Source: Hymenochaete sp. R1
Lineage: Eukaryota; Basidiomycota; Agaricomycetes; Hymenochaetales; Hymenochaetaceae
Length of the DNA: 64,000 nucleotides
Direction of reading: 5' to 3'
Assembly (NCBI GenBank): GCA_019400425.1
Contig: JAFREE010000002.1
Location: 410,633-474,632 of the forward strand
Positions 11,090-24,300 of this stretch are shown here, piece after piece. The position numbers were made by a program, and so were the translations under genes. Position 1 is the stretch's first letter; each line of letters starts with the position of its first letter. Below the pieces are notes generated by a model, which saw only the letters and a program-made list of their open reading frames with translations, was not told the origin of the DNA and made no database searches.

Positions 11090-14000
11090 ATGGCGACCAT
11101 TTCAACTGTTCTGCGCAAATTTCAAGAACCAACTCGGGATGAGTTGATGCGTCTGTACTTCTCGTTGCCTCCGGGCGATTCAGAGGCAGAGACTGAGACC
11201 AAGGGCTCTGGAAGCACCTCGGGCAAGTCGGGCATGCGCTCCGCGTCTCCTTCTGCAGGTAGCACTCCAGAGGACAGAGGAGAGATGGACATCAATGCGG
11301 TATTGAGTCTCGCGGAAGAAGGGCTGGAGGATTCGTATGTGCGTGCTCTTCCGAAACATACCAATGAATTGAGTATCTTCGTGTTGATCCTTGTTGCTGT
11401 GTTGATATGCTTAGGCTGGGAAACTCTACTTGCTACCTCCGTTTCTGACATTCGCATCTCTTGACCGCAAAAGCGTGCGGTTCACGATTCCGTTATGTAC
11501 GGTGAGACGTGTCGAGCGACTCAATACACGTACGGGAGTCTTTGCGCTGAGCCTGACCCTATGGCATAACATGAAGATTGTGAGTGCCCGTTGGGTTCTA
11601 CTATGCTTGATCATCAATTCATTGAGATACGTTCTATCTAGATAGTCCAGCTTACCGCTTTACGGCCGACAGCAGACCAGTTCTGCTCGTTCCTTCGAGA
11701 CGCACTCAAATCCCAATTACAGCGAGGACAGATGAAGGCGATGAAGTCATTTGTCAAAACATGCTACTCGGAGGAGCTACTCTCGTCAGGTGGGGCGTCG
11801 GAGGTCGAGCAAGAGAAATCTGCGACCAATGCAACTGAGGATACCTCAAGGGACGAGAAGTCACCTGGCTCGGAACCAACGTTTCATGGCGGCCTGGGGT
11901 TGAAGTTCAAGTTCCCGGGAGATCCTAAGAAGTAAGTCTGGGAGAAGTCGTAGTTCGCTATCTTATTTTTTTTCCAGGCTACGTGAAGCTTCTAAGATTA
12001 AGCTATGGACGCAGTATCTCCGATGTAAGCAGCGGTTGTGCTTGGCTTATCCTTGCTCCTCGCTCTTACGAGTTTGTCCATTGTATCAGCTCATGGCAGA
12101 AACCTTTCACTTCTTCGTTACCCTCAGTTCACCCGCTTGGTGCAAGTCGGGCTTCCAAATCGCCTACGGGGAGAGATATGGGAGACGCTATCTGGGTCCC
12201 TGTATTTGCGTTTTCAGAATCCCGGGCTATACGAAAGGATATTAGTAGAAAACAAGGATATAACGACGACCAGCATGGACGATATCGAGAAAGATCTGCA
12301 TCGTAGTCTACCAGAATACCCTGCGTATCAGACTGAGGTACAGGCTCCTTCTGGCTTCACTCGTGGTCTCTGTTCAATTGTTTCTCCAGGAAGGCATCGA
12401 AACTCTGAGAAGAGTTTTGACGGCTTACAGCTTCAGGAATCCTGAACTCGGATATTGTCAGGTGAGCGAATTGTGAATGCTGTGCTGTTGTTGTAGTATT
12501 TATTTAGTCTGTTAGGCTATGAATATTCTGGCAGCTGCTATTCTCATGTGAGCGCGTGCATTGACTTCGTTCATTTGCATTGGCTGACACGAATTCAGCT
12601 ACATGTCCGAAGAGCAAGCATTTTGGCTTCTTGAGGTTCTATGTACGAGGCTCTTGCCTGGATACTACAGTCCGTCTATGCACGGAACACTCCTTGATCA
12701 AAGAGTCTTTGAGTCACTGGTTCAAAGATGCTTGCCGATGATCAACGACCACTTCCACGCCGTCGATGTACAATTATCGGTCGCGTCCCTTCCGTGGTTC
12801 CTTAGTTTGTAAGTATCCCTGACCGACCAGCTTTATTAGTCTAAAGCTTATCTTGGATAAAATCAGATACGTCAACAGTATGCCTATGATCTTCGCTTTC
12901 CGCATCGTAGACTGCTTTTTCTGTATGGGCCCGAAGGTTCTTTTCCAAATAGGGTGGGCCTCATCTGTATTCACATTATTCCGTGACTAACGTTATTTTG
13001 ATAGCCTTGGTAAGTTCCATTGCTGTGATATGAACTGTTTATTGAGTATCATGCAGCTATCTTGAAGATAAACGGGGAGGCTCTTCTCCAGATTCAAGAC
13101 GATGGGGCCTTCATCAGGTATGATTTTTCTCGTGTAATATGATGAAGTATTTACCCAACTCCGTTCAGTCTTATGCGAGACTACTTCGCCTCTCTCGGTG
13201 ACTCCGCACATCCTGAATCGAGTGATCCACGAACAAGAGCCATCACCCGCTTCCAAGAATTGTTACTGGTGTCCTTCCGTGAGTTCTCCGTAATCTCGGA
13301 CGAGACAATCCAGTCGGAACGCCGAAAATATCGGAGCACGATCATCCAGAGCATTGAAGCATTCTCAAAACGCGCAGCAATCCGAAGCTTGAAGAGGACT
13401 GGTCGGTTCAGCAAGGACCAGCTCGGCCTAATCTATGATGCATTATTCAAGGCGATATGCGTTATTCCTGCAGTTGTGGACGAAAAGGTGCCTACTATGT
13501 TGCTAGACACAGGATTGACGCAGGATCAACAGAGGCAAGAGACGCGCGTTGGAATGCAGACGTTCAAATTGTTCTTGAGCGAAATTTGCACTTGGGCGCG
13601 TGATGAGAGGATCATCTCTAATGGATTCCAGGTACGACTTCTCGCAGGCTCTACTGGCAAGGAGTCTGATTGTCGACTTTTGTTAATAGGAGCGGATTGA
13701 TCGTGAAGTAGCAGACCACGAACTGATTGATAGGCTTTTCTTCTTCTGGGACACTTCTTATCGGGGCTCTCTTTCTTTACAAGTACGCCAATTTTCACAT
13801 CGCTGCGACGCATAAGCTGACGATTCTTCAACAAGGATCTTGTAGACGGCCTTGAGGGTATCGTTTTCAATGGGCTCATGGAAAACATTGAATGGTTTTT
13901 CAATCTCCATGACAATGATAAAGATGGTTCATTGACGAAGGACGAGCTGCTGAAGGTTTCTGAGTCTTTACTCGTGGGTGAATCTTTAACCATGAACGGA

Positions 14001-14981
14001 TCCTGTTTAACGGTGTTTTACAGTTTATCTTCCGGTTTGAAGTCGGCGATGCTTACCTGGGTGCTGTTAGTCGCTTTATGACGAATGCATTTGAATACGG
14101 CGATGCACTTCTACCGAGAGAGGATGGCGAGGATGAAGCACAAAGTCCAGACATTGGCAACAACCAGCCATACTTAAATGTCGCAACGTGCGATTCCTAT
14201 GTAATGTATATCCATTCTTTTCTGACATATCATATAGTTTTCGGATGGTTGTCCTTGCCGACGAGATTCTCGAGTCATTTTTCGAAACAGATTTGTCGGC
14301 TTCGTTCAGGCTAGAAAACACTACCGTGGAGATTCCACTTCCTCAATCCAATAGTGGCTTCCTAGGTGGCCTCATCTCAAGCATAGTCACAGATGAAAAT
14401 AAGAGGATGTTTAATCGCTTCACTGACGAGATCGGAAAGTCCATCGGAAAGCATCAGGTACGTATGTAGTCTGTATTGAGACTGATTTTGACTTACGGTT
14501 GCTGTAGGTCGTTCACAAACCAACGATCGGTCGGTCAATGCAATTACAAGAACCCAAAGCTCGAGAATCACTTCTCACACCTTCAATGCGTCGCTCAACT
14601 TCTCGAACCAGTCTCAATGCATCGAACGAGAATATTTCCAACAGAAGTCCATCTCCAAGCCAGATTTCATCTTCAACAACAGCACCCTCTGCTCTTGCGA
14701 GCCAAAATGCCCCGACGATCTCCCCCGATTCAGTTCCCGAGCCGATTTTGCCGCTTCCCGCAATCTCCGCAGCCAATGCTGCGCTTATGGAAAGACCAGC
14801 GTTTGCGATTGATGATGCGAAGGACGAGGATGAGGAAGAAGATGAAACGTTCGGAATAGGCGGTGATGATGACGAGGTGATGGACGAAGTCGATGCATTC
14901 CTTGAGGCCCATGATTCTGGGCTGACTGCTGCTGACCAGGAGCTTGCCAAAGGTGCCGGATTCTTAGATCATGGCGATTGA
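11090..14981 (+). CDS. Rab GTPase-activating protein: GRAM, TBC and EF-hand domains (Gyp2/TBC1D9-like)
   Basis: The gene has many exons. The first, 11090-11338, ends in phase with [20 protein letters not shown] at 11415. A GRAM domain follows ([29 protein letters not shown]). The TBC domain begins at [18 protein letters not shown]. It has the arginine-finger motif IxxDxxR in [18 protein letters not shown] and the glutamine finger in LGYCQAMN, so both catalytic fingers are intact and GAP activity toward a Rab is expected. An EF-hand loop with canonical spacing ([12 protein letters not shown]) lies further on, near 13905. The tail is Ser-rich, then acidic (DEDEEEDE). This order is that of yeast Gyp2/Mdr1 and metazoan TBC1D8/9, which act in membrane traffic. 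The target Rab cannot be told from sequence. The final stop follows FLDHGD. Confidence 0.9.
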
Positions 14982-15336
14982 TGTGATGCTCACAATATTT
15001 ATTCCCTATAGACTTGGCAAAAGCACCTCCCATGAAATAAATCCACGTAATATCATCTTCCAGTTTCTCGTTAGCTATCGGAATCCCTATGTATCATTAA
15101 ACAGAACTGCAGAAAACTTAATCGAATAGCTAGTGGCGAACGAAGGAATACACCAGTTAGACATTGATATTGAATAGAGTAAGTCACGCGCTGGATACTA
15201 GGCACGAGGCGCGTGTTGTGTACGCGTTATTTGCGTGATGACGACACTAGTGCCGCTCTGTTATTGCGCACTGCGCACAGCACCTCTTGACCTATCTATC
15301 TTGCCCTTATCCCACAATCCATCATCCCTCGCCAAC
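14982..15336. other. Intergenic spacer
   Basis: This short spacer holds the 3' flank of the TBC gene and the promoter of the EI24-like gene. An ATG at 15235 is in frame with the downstream gene but adds 34 residues of no recognisable character, so it is treated as 5' leader. Confidence 0.4.
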
Positions 15337-16305
15337 ATGTCGTCTGCATCCAATACTGTCCGCGAGCGCGCAGAGCATTTAGCTCACACGTCTAAGGCTG
15401 CAGTCGTCTCCACCTCGTATCTATACCCTATCCTCGGTGTCTTCTACATAGCACGACACCAATCCCTCTGGCCTCCAATCATCTCTCGTATCCTCCCATG
15501 TTTAGGACTTAGCGTTGGCGTGATTGTCCCGATGTTCCTCGTCACCTACATTCCTCAAGCTGCCGTGTTAACAATCACGGATGGCCCACTCGGCCCATGG
15601 AACGCGGCGTTACTGGTGCTGTCGGAGTCGGCTGCGATCATCAACGTGCTTGCGCGTACTTTCATTTTGAGGGACACATTGTATGACGTGTTTGATGCCA
15701 CGCTCATATGCGAGGGCCAAGACGCATTTGTCGCACGAGGGCGGGAGGTGAAGGCAGGGAAGAAATCAGATGGGGCGAAGAAATTGGGGAAATTAATTAA
15801 GAAACCTTTCCGAAGGTGAGTCCTCGTTTTCAAGTTCGAGAAATTATCTAACACTTAATACTGTGATGAATAGGTTTTCTCCCTCAAGCATTACCCAGTA
15901 TATCGTCATGCTACCTCTCAACTTGGTTCCAGTGGTCGGGACCGCTGCTTTCCTTGTTCTGCAAGGTCGGAAGATGGGGCCGAGCTTCCACTCACGTTAC
16001 TTCCAACTCAAGGGCTTCAACGACGATCAACGAAAAGATTTTATTAAGCAAAACAAAGGAGCTTACATCGGGTGAGTCTGCATTAAGTATGTTATTGAAG
16101 CTTTTTTGATAAGATTGGAAGGTTTGGAACTATGGTTATGGTTATGAACCTCGTCCCACTTGCATCCATCTTCTTCACGTTTGCGTCTACCGTTGGCGCT
16201 GCTCTTTGGGCCACGGACATCGAGAAGAAGGCGAGCTACCCCGGCGAGTCTGTTGATATTGATGGAAGTGAAATGAAGAAAGACGAGCAAAAGAAAAGGT
16301 TTTGA
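15337..16305 (+). CDS. EI24/Rrt8-Lds-like multi-pass membrane protein
   Basis: Three exons fit in phase (15337-15815, 15874-16071, 16122-16305), giving 286 residues. Hydrophobic helices lie at SYLYPILGVFYIARHQSLW, at LPCLGLSVGVIVPMFLVTYI, around AALLVLSESAAIINVLART, at YIVMLPLNLVPVVGTAAFLVL and at MVMVMNLVPLASIFFTFAS. The paired NLVPVVGTAAF and NLVPLASIFF helices, with a QLKGF-like cytosolic segment between them, recall the fungal Rrt8/Lds1/Lds2 and EI24 (PF07264) group. Members sit in lipid droplets, ER or the spore wall. A Lys-rich loop (GREVKAGKKSDGAKK) lies between helices and the C-terminus is Lys/Glu-rich. Membership is inferred from pattern, so function is tentative. An earlier in-frame ATG exists at 15235. 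Confidence 0.7.
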
Positions 16306-16634
16306 ATCTGCTACCGATGCCATCTTTGTACTCGAGTGCAGGAGTGGGAAGCGCTGCATTAGCAGTGAAAGCTCTTGTGGGCTAGGATATACACGATCAT
16401 AATTATGTACTACCAGAGTCAATTACTGCAAAAGTATTGCTGTGTGTTGTTCTCTGACACAGTCGTATCTACGATAAGGTACCAAGAAAAATATTCGCTC
16501 GCATGTCACTTTGGAAGTTTGGAGTCTTGGATTTGGTAAGGTAATCCGATAATTTCGGGGAGGGACCGCCAGTCTCCGAATTACCGACGCGCCCATCTCG
16601 ACCATCTCTGACCCACTTTCAAGCGCACAACACC
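16306..16634. other. Intergenic spacer
   Basis: This 329-bp stretch lies between two plus-strand genes. It contains the 3' flank of the EI24-like gene and the thioesterase promoter. No further feature was recognised. Confidence 0.4.
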
Positions 16635-17904
16635 ATGTCCGTCGTCCCGTCTCTTCGTCGTACCTTCGGTATCTATAAATGCCGAAGAGAAGCAAGAAAT
16701 TCATCTACACGAGCGTCGATAGAGGCGAGTGTCCGAATTGAAAACATTTTTTAGACTTATCGCTTATCCGTAAAAATACACCGCAGAAGCTACAAGCGGC
16801 CTTCCACGATAAATCATCTCCATTCTACCTTGAGCCCGGGACTCAGGGACCAAGCACTCCTGGTCATGGCTTCATCGTGCCAGAGAAGGTATACACGTTA
16901 GATCATGCTCGCAAAATGTACACGGACACAACTACCATGCCAGTGAGCTTGGAATCGAATGATGGAGAAAGGGAAGGAAGTGGAACGATCAAGTCTGCCC
17001 TTGAAGAAGGGAGGGCAAAGCTGATTGCGCAAGGGTGTGCGGTCTTGTCGTGGCACAAGATGATATAGCAACGTGACTTACAGACGATAGATTCGACCCA
17101 GAGTCCTTCTTTGAGCAGAAGGTCGTATGGGGTGATATGGATCCTTTCCGGTGAGAATTCCTGCCTCCTTCGACTTATTTTATCTTATATTCTCTTTTCA
17201 CTCTTTGAAGACATGTCAATAACGCTAGATATCGTACGTGTCTGTGATTTTGTCTTGGCCCCGAGAGCTCCTCGAAGTTGACTTTCCTCACGCAACCAGT
17301 TCGGTATCTCGAATCCGTACGTTCCGTTACCTCTTGCCTTTTACTCTTGCTTCAGCTCCAGAGTCTCAGTGCACTTACCATGCACACGCTCCCCCACCTT
17401 AGGCCCGAATACACTGGATGCAATCCCTTGCCATGGAGCTGGGTGGTCCTTCCAAAGCACAGGACATGATTGCTGGCAAGGGCGTCTCCCTCATTCTCGG
17501 CGAGATAAACATCAAATTCCGCAGACCCATCGTTTACCCAGACACGGTTTGCTACCATAAACAACATATAACTTGACATATCAAATTAACGAGAAGCTCA
17601 TTTTTTATGTAGCTATTGGTTGCGCATAAGCCGCACACACCGCTCCCGACACACTTCAAGTGCGCCGCAGCGATATGGTCGACTGCCCAACAAGCGGTAG
17701 TCGCGACATCGGATTCGACATTGGTCTGGTACGTCGTCCCTTTTTACTTTCTTCCCTTGTGCTTGCCTCCTTGGAAGGTTTGAATACTAAGATTCTGGTG
17801 TTATGAATGACGGATGTCAATTTAGGTACGACTATGACACACTGAAGAAATGCAACCCTGGACCGAAAGCGCACGACGTACTTGAACGAAGAATCCAGTC
17901 ATAA
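16635..17904 (+). CDS. Hotdog-fold thioesterase family protein, probably mitochondrial
   Basis: This is a multi-exon gene whose splice phases fit throughout. The first exon encodes MSVVPSLRRTFGIYKCRREA, rich in Arg/Ser and lacking acidic residues, which is consistent with a mitochondrial presequence. After an introductory region (PFYLEPGTQGPSTPGHGF) the 4HBT-like core appears: FEQKVVWGDMDPFRHVNNAR, then YLRYLESARIHWMQSLAMEL, then GVSLILGEINIKFRRPIVYP. The WGDMDxxxHVNN signature with its Asp and the following helix carry the active site in this superfamily, which hydrolyses acyl-CoA thioesters. The final part has WSTAQQAVVATSDSTLVWYD and a short basic tail. Very short introns (47 nt at the QG/YDRF junction) are typical here. 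The natural acyl-CoA substrate is unknown. Confidence 0.85.
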
Positions 17905-18407
17905 CATTTCGTTACTGTAAATACGGTGTCGCTATCTCATCACACTCACCATCATAACATATCCAAAGAGAAAACATACATTTCTATCCATGACCATTGA
18001 TCATTATCATATAATACAAACTATAACGCGTATGCAGAGGATGCTGTAAGAAAAAAGCAGGCAGTACGGAGTTGTGAGCTATGAGCTGGGATGCATAGAT
18101 GCGGTAAATATATGGGAAGGTTGTAGACTACGCGAAGAAGGGCTTAAGGGGTGTATTGCATGCGTAATAGGAGTGAATAATGTTATGCAGGGTGTCTTTT
18201 TGGAAGCAGCTGGGAGAAAATAGGATACTGATGAAGAATGAAGCAATATGAATCAAGTAAGAGGGGGAAAAGTGGAATGAGGTGGGTATGAGACACCGTA
18301 ACAGAAGAAAGCGAAAGAAGGGGGTTAACCAAAGAATAGGATTAACCGTAATGCGGAAAGGCAAGAAAAAGATCGTGGTCGATACCAGATTGCAGCACCA
18401 GTGAATA
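17905..18407. other. Convergent intergenic region
   Basis: About 0.5 kb separates the converging 3' ends of the thioesterase and mitochondrial carrier genes. It is AT-rich on the left and purine-rich on the right. No gene was seen. Confidence 0.4.
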
Positions 18408-19630
18408 TTATCGTAGGCTAGCATCGCGCTCGTCGGCTTTTGACTCCCAAGCTAGGATCCCTTCGTATATCCAGAACATGACTGCAGCATTCGGTACGAC
18501 CCGCATGAGATGGGCCGAAAGGCCGCCATATAGCGACCTGACCCCTTCTTCTGCAAGCACTAATCGGAAAGTCTGCCATAAGCCCGTGTATTTGAGCTTT
18601 CCGTCGACAAGGGGCTGCCGTAATCGTGTTCGTAAGACCTGGGTGCGTAATGAAATGAGTATTGAGTTCTGATATAGAGTAGTGTTTTGCTTACTTCATG
18701 AGGATATGAGACGAGACTCGCGAAGAACTTCGCTGTGCCCGCACTCCCGAGCATCCCAAACCATTCGTACGCCCCGCCTCTTCCCTCCGTAGCCTTCGTC
18801 ACCCGCTTTAACCTTTCATAAAGTGTCCATTGGATCGTCCCTTCCGTGACGCCCAAATAACTCGCTGATAATCCCTTATAGAAGCCCCTCACGCCCTCCT
18901 GCCGAGCAATCTGCATGATCGTAGCCCAGCTCCCCATCGGCCTCCCGCCCTTCTCCGCAGATAGTTGCATGCGCGTCTTGACGACCCAGATTGGGTTCGT
19001 GCAAGTGCTCGTAACGATGCCGGCAAAGGCTGCCGCGGAAAGGTGGACAAGGGAGTTTTCGTGTCCGTCGTTGAAGTTATTGGCAATGACGTGCTTGCCG
19101 TTGCCGTAGGTGAAGAAGTTGATGGAGCGGGCGGGAATGACGCCGACTAGGGTGGGTCCGAGACCTTTGAAGAGTGCTCGCGGAGACTCTGTCTGGTAGA
19201 TGTCCCTTTTTAGGCTTTTGAGTAATTGCAAATCGACTGCAATGCACAAGAATCGCTCACCGTAGGATATGGCCTGTCTCAACAAAGTTGTACAACAGCC
19301 CACCTGGTCGTCGAGGCATTAAGACAGCAGATCCCGATGCTCCCTCCGCTGCTAGACTGAAACTAGTGTGCTTTTCCCGAAAAAGGTCAGATTGGAGACG
19401 GGTTTTGACGACATCGAAAGGAGAAGTGACGATGGCACCACACATGCCTCCGAGACTGTTTTCCAAAATACATAGGAATAGGACAACGGTTAGAGACATT
19501 GGATTGCACAGTAAACGGAGTAAAGCAAGGGGACGCACCCGCCAGCGATAAAATGTCTGTAAGACTTTGCAGGAACCCAGGACGAAGTCGACGAGCTCGC
19601 ATCAAGCGGAGGAGCTTCGGTCACAGACAT
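18408..19630 (-). CDS. Mitochondrial carrier (SLC25), Rim2-like pyrimidine nucleotide transporter
   Basis: Four exons fit in phase: 19539-19630, 19261-19455, 18695-19214 and 18408-18638, about 345 residues. All three carrier signatures (PxDxxKxRxQ type) are present: SPFDVVKTRLQSD, NPIWVVKTRMQLS and YPHEVLRTRLRQ, the last spanning intron 3. The Gly-rich helix starts (AGGLGGMCGAIVT, LSAAAFAGIVTSTCTN, LGSAGTAKFFASLVSYPHE) and the matrix-side GFYKGLSASYLGV segment are also present. The extended loop after the first signature and the Trp in NPIW resemble Rim2/SLC25A33/36, which exchange pyrimidine nucleotides across the inner mitochondrial membrane. The subfamily is inferred; the carrier fold is certain. 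It shares a 255-bp divergent promoter with the Rpc25 gene. Confidence 0.9.
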
Positions 19631-19885
19631 TCTCTGTTAAACGGCGGTCTAAGAGGCAAACGGCGGCGAGGGTGCAGACAATGGCGGGAGGCAGAGAAAA
19701 GAGTCTAAGCTGAGCGAGCGGAGGAAAAGCAGCTTATTTATTAGAAAAAGATCGACGCAACGCGCGCGCCCTTCGATTTCGGCGCCGCATCCAACTCATC
19801 TTTTCTGACCAAAAAGTCTGAGCCATCCGCTCACGGCCATGGTTGTGTTTCGATAACCCATGTTCATTCTCACCTTTACCCAGCT
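19631..19885. promoter_or_regulatory. Short bidirectional promoter between carrier and Rpc25 genes
   Basis: Only 255 bp separate the two divergent start codons, so both promoters must lie here or overlap. The segment has an AT-rich centre near 19736-19750 and a GC-rich CGCGCGCGC run near 19761. No canonical TATA box is obvious. Confidence 0.5.
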
Positions 19886-20928
19886 ATGTTTGTACTATCT
19901 ATCATCAAGGTACGCTCTCATAATCTGTGAATGGGGCTTAGAGGCACTCAGTTAAAAGTTTGTAGGACACAGTAGCTTTGCAGCCGTCCACCTTCGCCTT
20001 GCCCGCCGAGCAAGCCATCATCAATGTGCTGAACAAAAAATATGCCAACAAGGTTCTGCATGACGTAGGCCTGTGCATATGCGTCTTCGACATTGCGCAG
20101 GCTGGCGAGGGAAAAGTTCGTTATGGTGATGGGTGTTTCTGGCATAAAGGCGCGGTCTCATAAATAGCATATGCATACGAAAAGCTAACGCGTTATTTTT
20201 ATCTGCATTTTCAGTCGTGTTTCGTATGGTGGTATTCAGGCCATTCTCTGGCGAAGTAATACTTAGCAAAGTTAAATCATCGGACGAGGATGGCATTCGA
20301 CGTATGTTCTCTTGCGAATTCTACTCACCACTCCTTACATATCCTCATAATCTCCTTCTAGTATCCGTCGGGTTCTTCGACGACATCTACATTCCACTGT
20401 CGTACCTCCCAACGCCAACCACATTGTACGTGTCTGTCTTCATCTCTGCGTACGTATCATCACTTGACAAGAAACTTACGCACCAGCGACCCAAACGAAC
20501 GCGCCCACTTCTGGCTAGGGTCCTACGAGCCACCCGAAGATGCCCCCGACGCCGTCCCCACGAGACACGAACTCCTCGACTCACCCATCGCTCAACGCAT
20601 GTATATAGACGCGGGTGAGATCGTGCGCGTGCGAGTCGAGATGGACGAGTTTGTCGATGACGAGCCGGGTCCGCCGAAAGCTGCTGAAGGTGGAGTGATG
20701 GCGCCCAAGGTCGAGCGGAGGAGGGCACCGTATAGTATTACTGTTAGTAAAGCTCCTCCATCTTCCTGTTTCTGTCATCACTGCCTTCCTTGTTGTTGAT
20801 TCCTTTCTATTTTGCTTGGTCAGTGTTCTATGTCGGAGCAGGGGCTCGGGCCTCTACCGTGGTGGAAAACTCCTTCCGAAGACGTCGACGCAGAAGGGGA
20901 CGAGGACGAGGGGATGGAACAAAGTTAA
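19886..20928 (+). CDS. RPC25: RNA polymerase III subunit Rpc25/RPC8
   Basis: The first exon gives MFVLSIIK, the invariant start of this family, followed by DTVALQPSTF. The Rpb7-N fold has LNKKYANKVLHDVGLCICV and GDGCFWHK. The OB-fold half carries VVFRMVVFRPFSGEVILSKV, then KSSDEDGIRLSVGFFDDIYI. The acidic tail ends DEGMEQS. Rpc25 pairs with Rpc17 to form the stalk of Pol III, needed for initiation at tRNA and 5S genes. Introns 1 and 3-5 are GT-AG. Intron 2 (20150-20214) only keeps the frame if it starts with GC, giving exon 2 as 19966-20149 and exon 3 from 20215. Length (roughly 215-220 residues) is normal. Confidence 0.92.
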
Positions 20929-21369
20929 CAAAGGAATGGAAGCAGCCTTTCTCCTCAGGTTATTTCGACTTTGCGGCCACAGAAGGCGAGGTCAAAAGAA
21001 TACAGCTCCAAGCATATGAGCGAGACCTAGGTCCTCTGGTTACAATGACTCATACAATGTATAAGAACGGCATATACTGAGTTGATGGCGATTGAAATCC
21101 ACATCTACGATTGGAAGGACAGAAAATAAGCAAATCATTATCTCCATGGCACACTTAAAGTAACATACATCATCTGCATTATATACATTTTCAGAACCAT
21201 AACCAGGTCACGAAAGCGGCGCAGAATGGGAAACGCATCAAAATACAAACGGACTGAGCTTCAGTATAGAACAGAACTCTCATGATGCGAGATGACACAT
21301 ATCCCATCAGAAACTGAAATCATAACAAAAAAGAAAAGCCGAGTCCAGCCGCCCAGATACAGCACCAAC
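20929..21369. other. Convergent intergenic region
   Basis: This lies between the stops of Rpc25 and the first Zn2Cys6 factor. An in-frame open stretch continues after the Rpc25 stop in another frame but shows no protein features. Confidence 0.4.
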
Positions 21370-24300
21370 CTACTGCATCCCACTCATCTGCGACACCAAA
21401 TCCATCCACGTCGTATGCATACTCGTCTCGGGCGACAAGTCCACCGAGTCCCTCGTCCGCCCCTGCCCATACCCATTCAACCCACTCACGCCATTCATCC
21501 CCATCCCGCCCCCTTCAATCATACCCATATCGATCCCTCCCGCTCCTGGGGACGTCTGCTCGTGTCCGCCGTACCCCATCGACTGATCATGCTCGTAGCC
21601 CCCGACACCGTTGTGTGTGCGGATGCTCGAAGGGCCCGCATTAGAGGAGAGTTGCATCGGATTCGCGTATGCGGAGCTCGAGCCGCCCGTTCCCGTACCC
21701 CCATAGTCGAACACTGGGAAATACTGCGGGAAGCTGTTGTAAGGATGCTGGCTCGATGAGCTCGGCGCACCGCCGCTCGCATCATGAGGGGCCTGGTCTG
21801 GGACTTGGTGAGGGTGCGAATGCGGGTGTGGGCTGGGTAATACGAGGGAATGAGGTGCTGTTGCGGACGTCGGCGTCGGGAGCTGGGTATGATATGCGTT
21901 CGGCCCGCATGTCTGGTCGTCTTCGAAACGGTAGAGACCTGCTGACGAATGGACGTTGAACATGTCTTGATCATTTTCGTAGCCGTCCTGGCGGCCATAG
22001 GGAGCGGCAGGTGCGGGGAAGGATGACAAGTAGTCAAAGACGCTTGGGTGGATGCTCGAAGAACCGTTGGGGAGAGGTAGCGGGACGATCGGGTTATGTG
22101 TGTTTGGAGAACGGGTCATCAAGAGAGGTGAAGGTGTCTTCGATTGTTCCTTCTGCGAAATGAGACGTGTCTTTCCTCCCAGTTTTGAAAGTTCGTCGTC
22201 GTCATCTGCTTCGGGACTAGTCTCCTGAAGAGGCTTGTATGGAAGCGACGATGTCAGAGGAGATTGTTTGCCCTCTTTAAATTCTTGCAGCGAAATTCGG
22301 GCCTTTTGTCTCAGCTTTTGCATGATATTCTGTGGGAACGGTTATCAACTCGTTGAAGAACTTGCTATTGGCATACACATACCAGAACCTTGCTCGCACG
22401 GAACGTATTGGCAACCTTTTCGAACAAATCGCACGCCGAGTCAAGTTGGACCAAAGCGGACGGCGCCAGACTCATGGACGGACACCGGGTCACAATAGAG
22501 CCTAATACAACCTGGAAGGGGAAAAAATCAGACAAATTGCATAACTAAGAAAATAAACCAGGGCTGACTTACCCCACACGAAAACAAATGGGTCCACAAG
22601 AACCACAATCGCTCGGTAGGCTCCGGCAACTGTGAGTCCAAATCCCGTACCAAGGCTACAAGGGATCCAGCGCTGCGGTAAGCTGCAATGACTGAGGTAC
22701 CGTACGCTGACCCAAGAGGATCCTTTGGATTGTCCTCAATAGCCCTGGCGAAGAAGCCTCTGTGCATATACAAGAGGTCTATGGGGGTCACGATGAAACT
22801 CAATAAGCTGGCAAAGGAAATCATATTCCAAATACTTACTCATTTCGCGGATGGCAAGGACGATATGCCTTTGCATGATCAATCCTAAAGTATCGACGGC
22901 TTCATTCTTCGACGTTGGGTCGCTGTTCCCAAATCCAGCGACCTGCAGCACGGAAGGGACTGTAAATGCTCTGAGCTTCCGGTCCAACTGAAGAATAGTC
23001 TGGTAGCTAGGGGCTTTGGCTCCAAACGCCTGATCGTGTACAATGCTCATGCATTCGGAGGAGAATCGGTGTTTCCAAGTGTCGACTGGCGGAGCCTCTG
23101 GTGTTAGTCACTCATAAACGTGCAACAGAGAACTCTTGCTTACAGCTTCGCTTTCCGGAAGGATCTTCCGCTGGATGAGGGAACTTGCAATCAACGTGCG
23201 GTAGAGAGAATGATGGAGGCCGTCCGAATGTCAGACACTATGACTCTTTTCTGAGCGATCTCTTCATCATATGCGAAATGCTCGGATACATACCTGCCAA
23301 CTGTCGTAAGTGTACAATTCCCAGAACGTTTCGCGGCGGAGTTGAGTCTCGGTTTCTGTCATTTTCCATCTCATACTATCGCGATCTGCATGTATAAAGC
23401 CCGTAATACCCGTCGATGACCGATGAGAAGCACCCCCGTTAGTTACCGGACGAGAACAAATTCTGTTTCAATCTAACAGAAGAGACTCACGTAAACCGAT
23501 CTGAAGATACAATTTCAGTCAGTAAGCGAGTTTTTAAGAGAAGTTATGAATATGAATAGGACGCTTACGCTCTGAGCCAGTTTGACCGCGAAACCCATGA
23601 TGATCCATCGCGAACCACTGCCCGTCCCATGCCGGTCTGCCAGGAAAAGATAGTACGACATCAAAAACTAAGCATGCGAAAGCAGACAAAATCGGCAAGC
23701 GTCAGTCAAAATGTTGATTCCATCAGATATGTCGCAAGGAAACACAAAGACACTCTACGTACCAGAGCTTGGACGGCGTGTAGCGTGGGATCATCAAACA
23801 TAGAGCTTCTAAACAACGCCGCACGCGACAGTTGATGATACTTTTCGGCTTCAATGTTATACGGGACTTCATTCGGGTCCATGAGCGTGCCAATCGCAAA
23901 GACGACAAAGATGAGCGCAAGACGGTGAGAAGAAGCGGCATCAGATGGCGGTGTCGGAGGCGTGAAGTTCTCGTTGTAGAAATGCTGGAATACTTCTTCG
24001 TCGAATTGCTCGCGGGCGATTGGATTGTACCTGTAATTTTGTTTCGCAAAACACGGAAGGAGTCAAAATAGGCTTGGTCACATGAAGGAAGCTACGAACA
24101 TCCACGCAGCGCGCTGGTAGTAGATCTCTCGTAACGACGTAGCCTTTTGCGGATCTGGTAAGTATCCGACTAGATTATGGAACCGTGCATTTGCATAAAC
24201 GACTGGAGATCCCGACGGTGAAGTCGGGAACGATTCCCCTAGCGCTAAAATTTCATGAGGGAGGACCTGCTCCAGAGCATGTGTCCTATCTTCTGACTCT

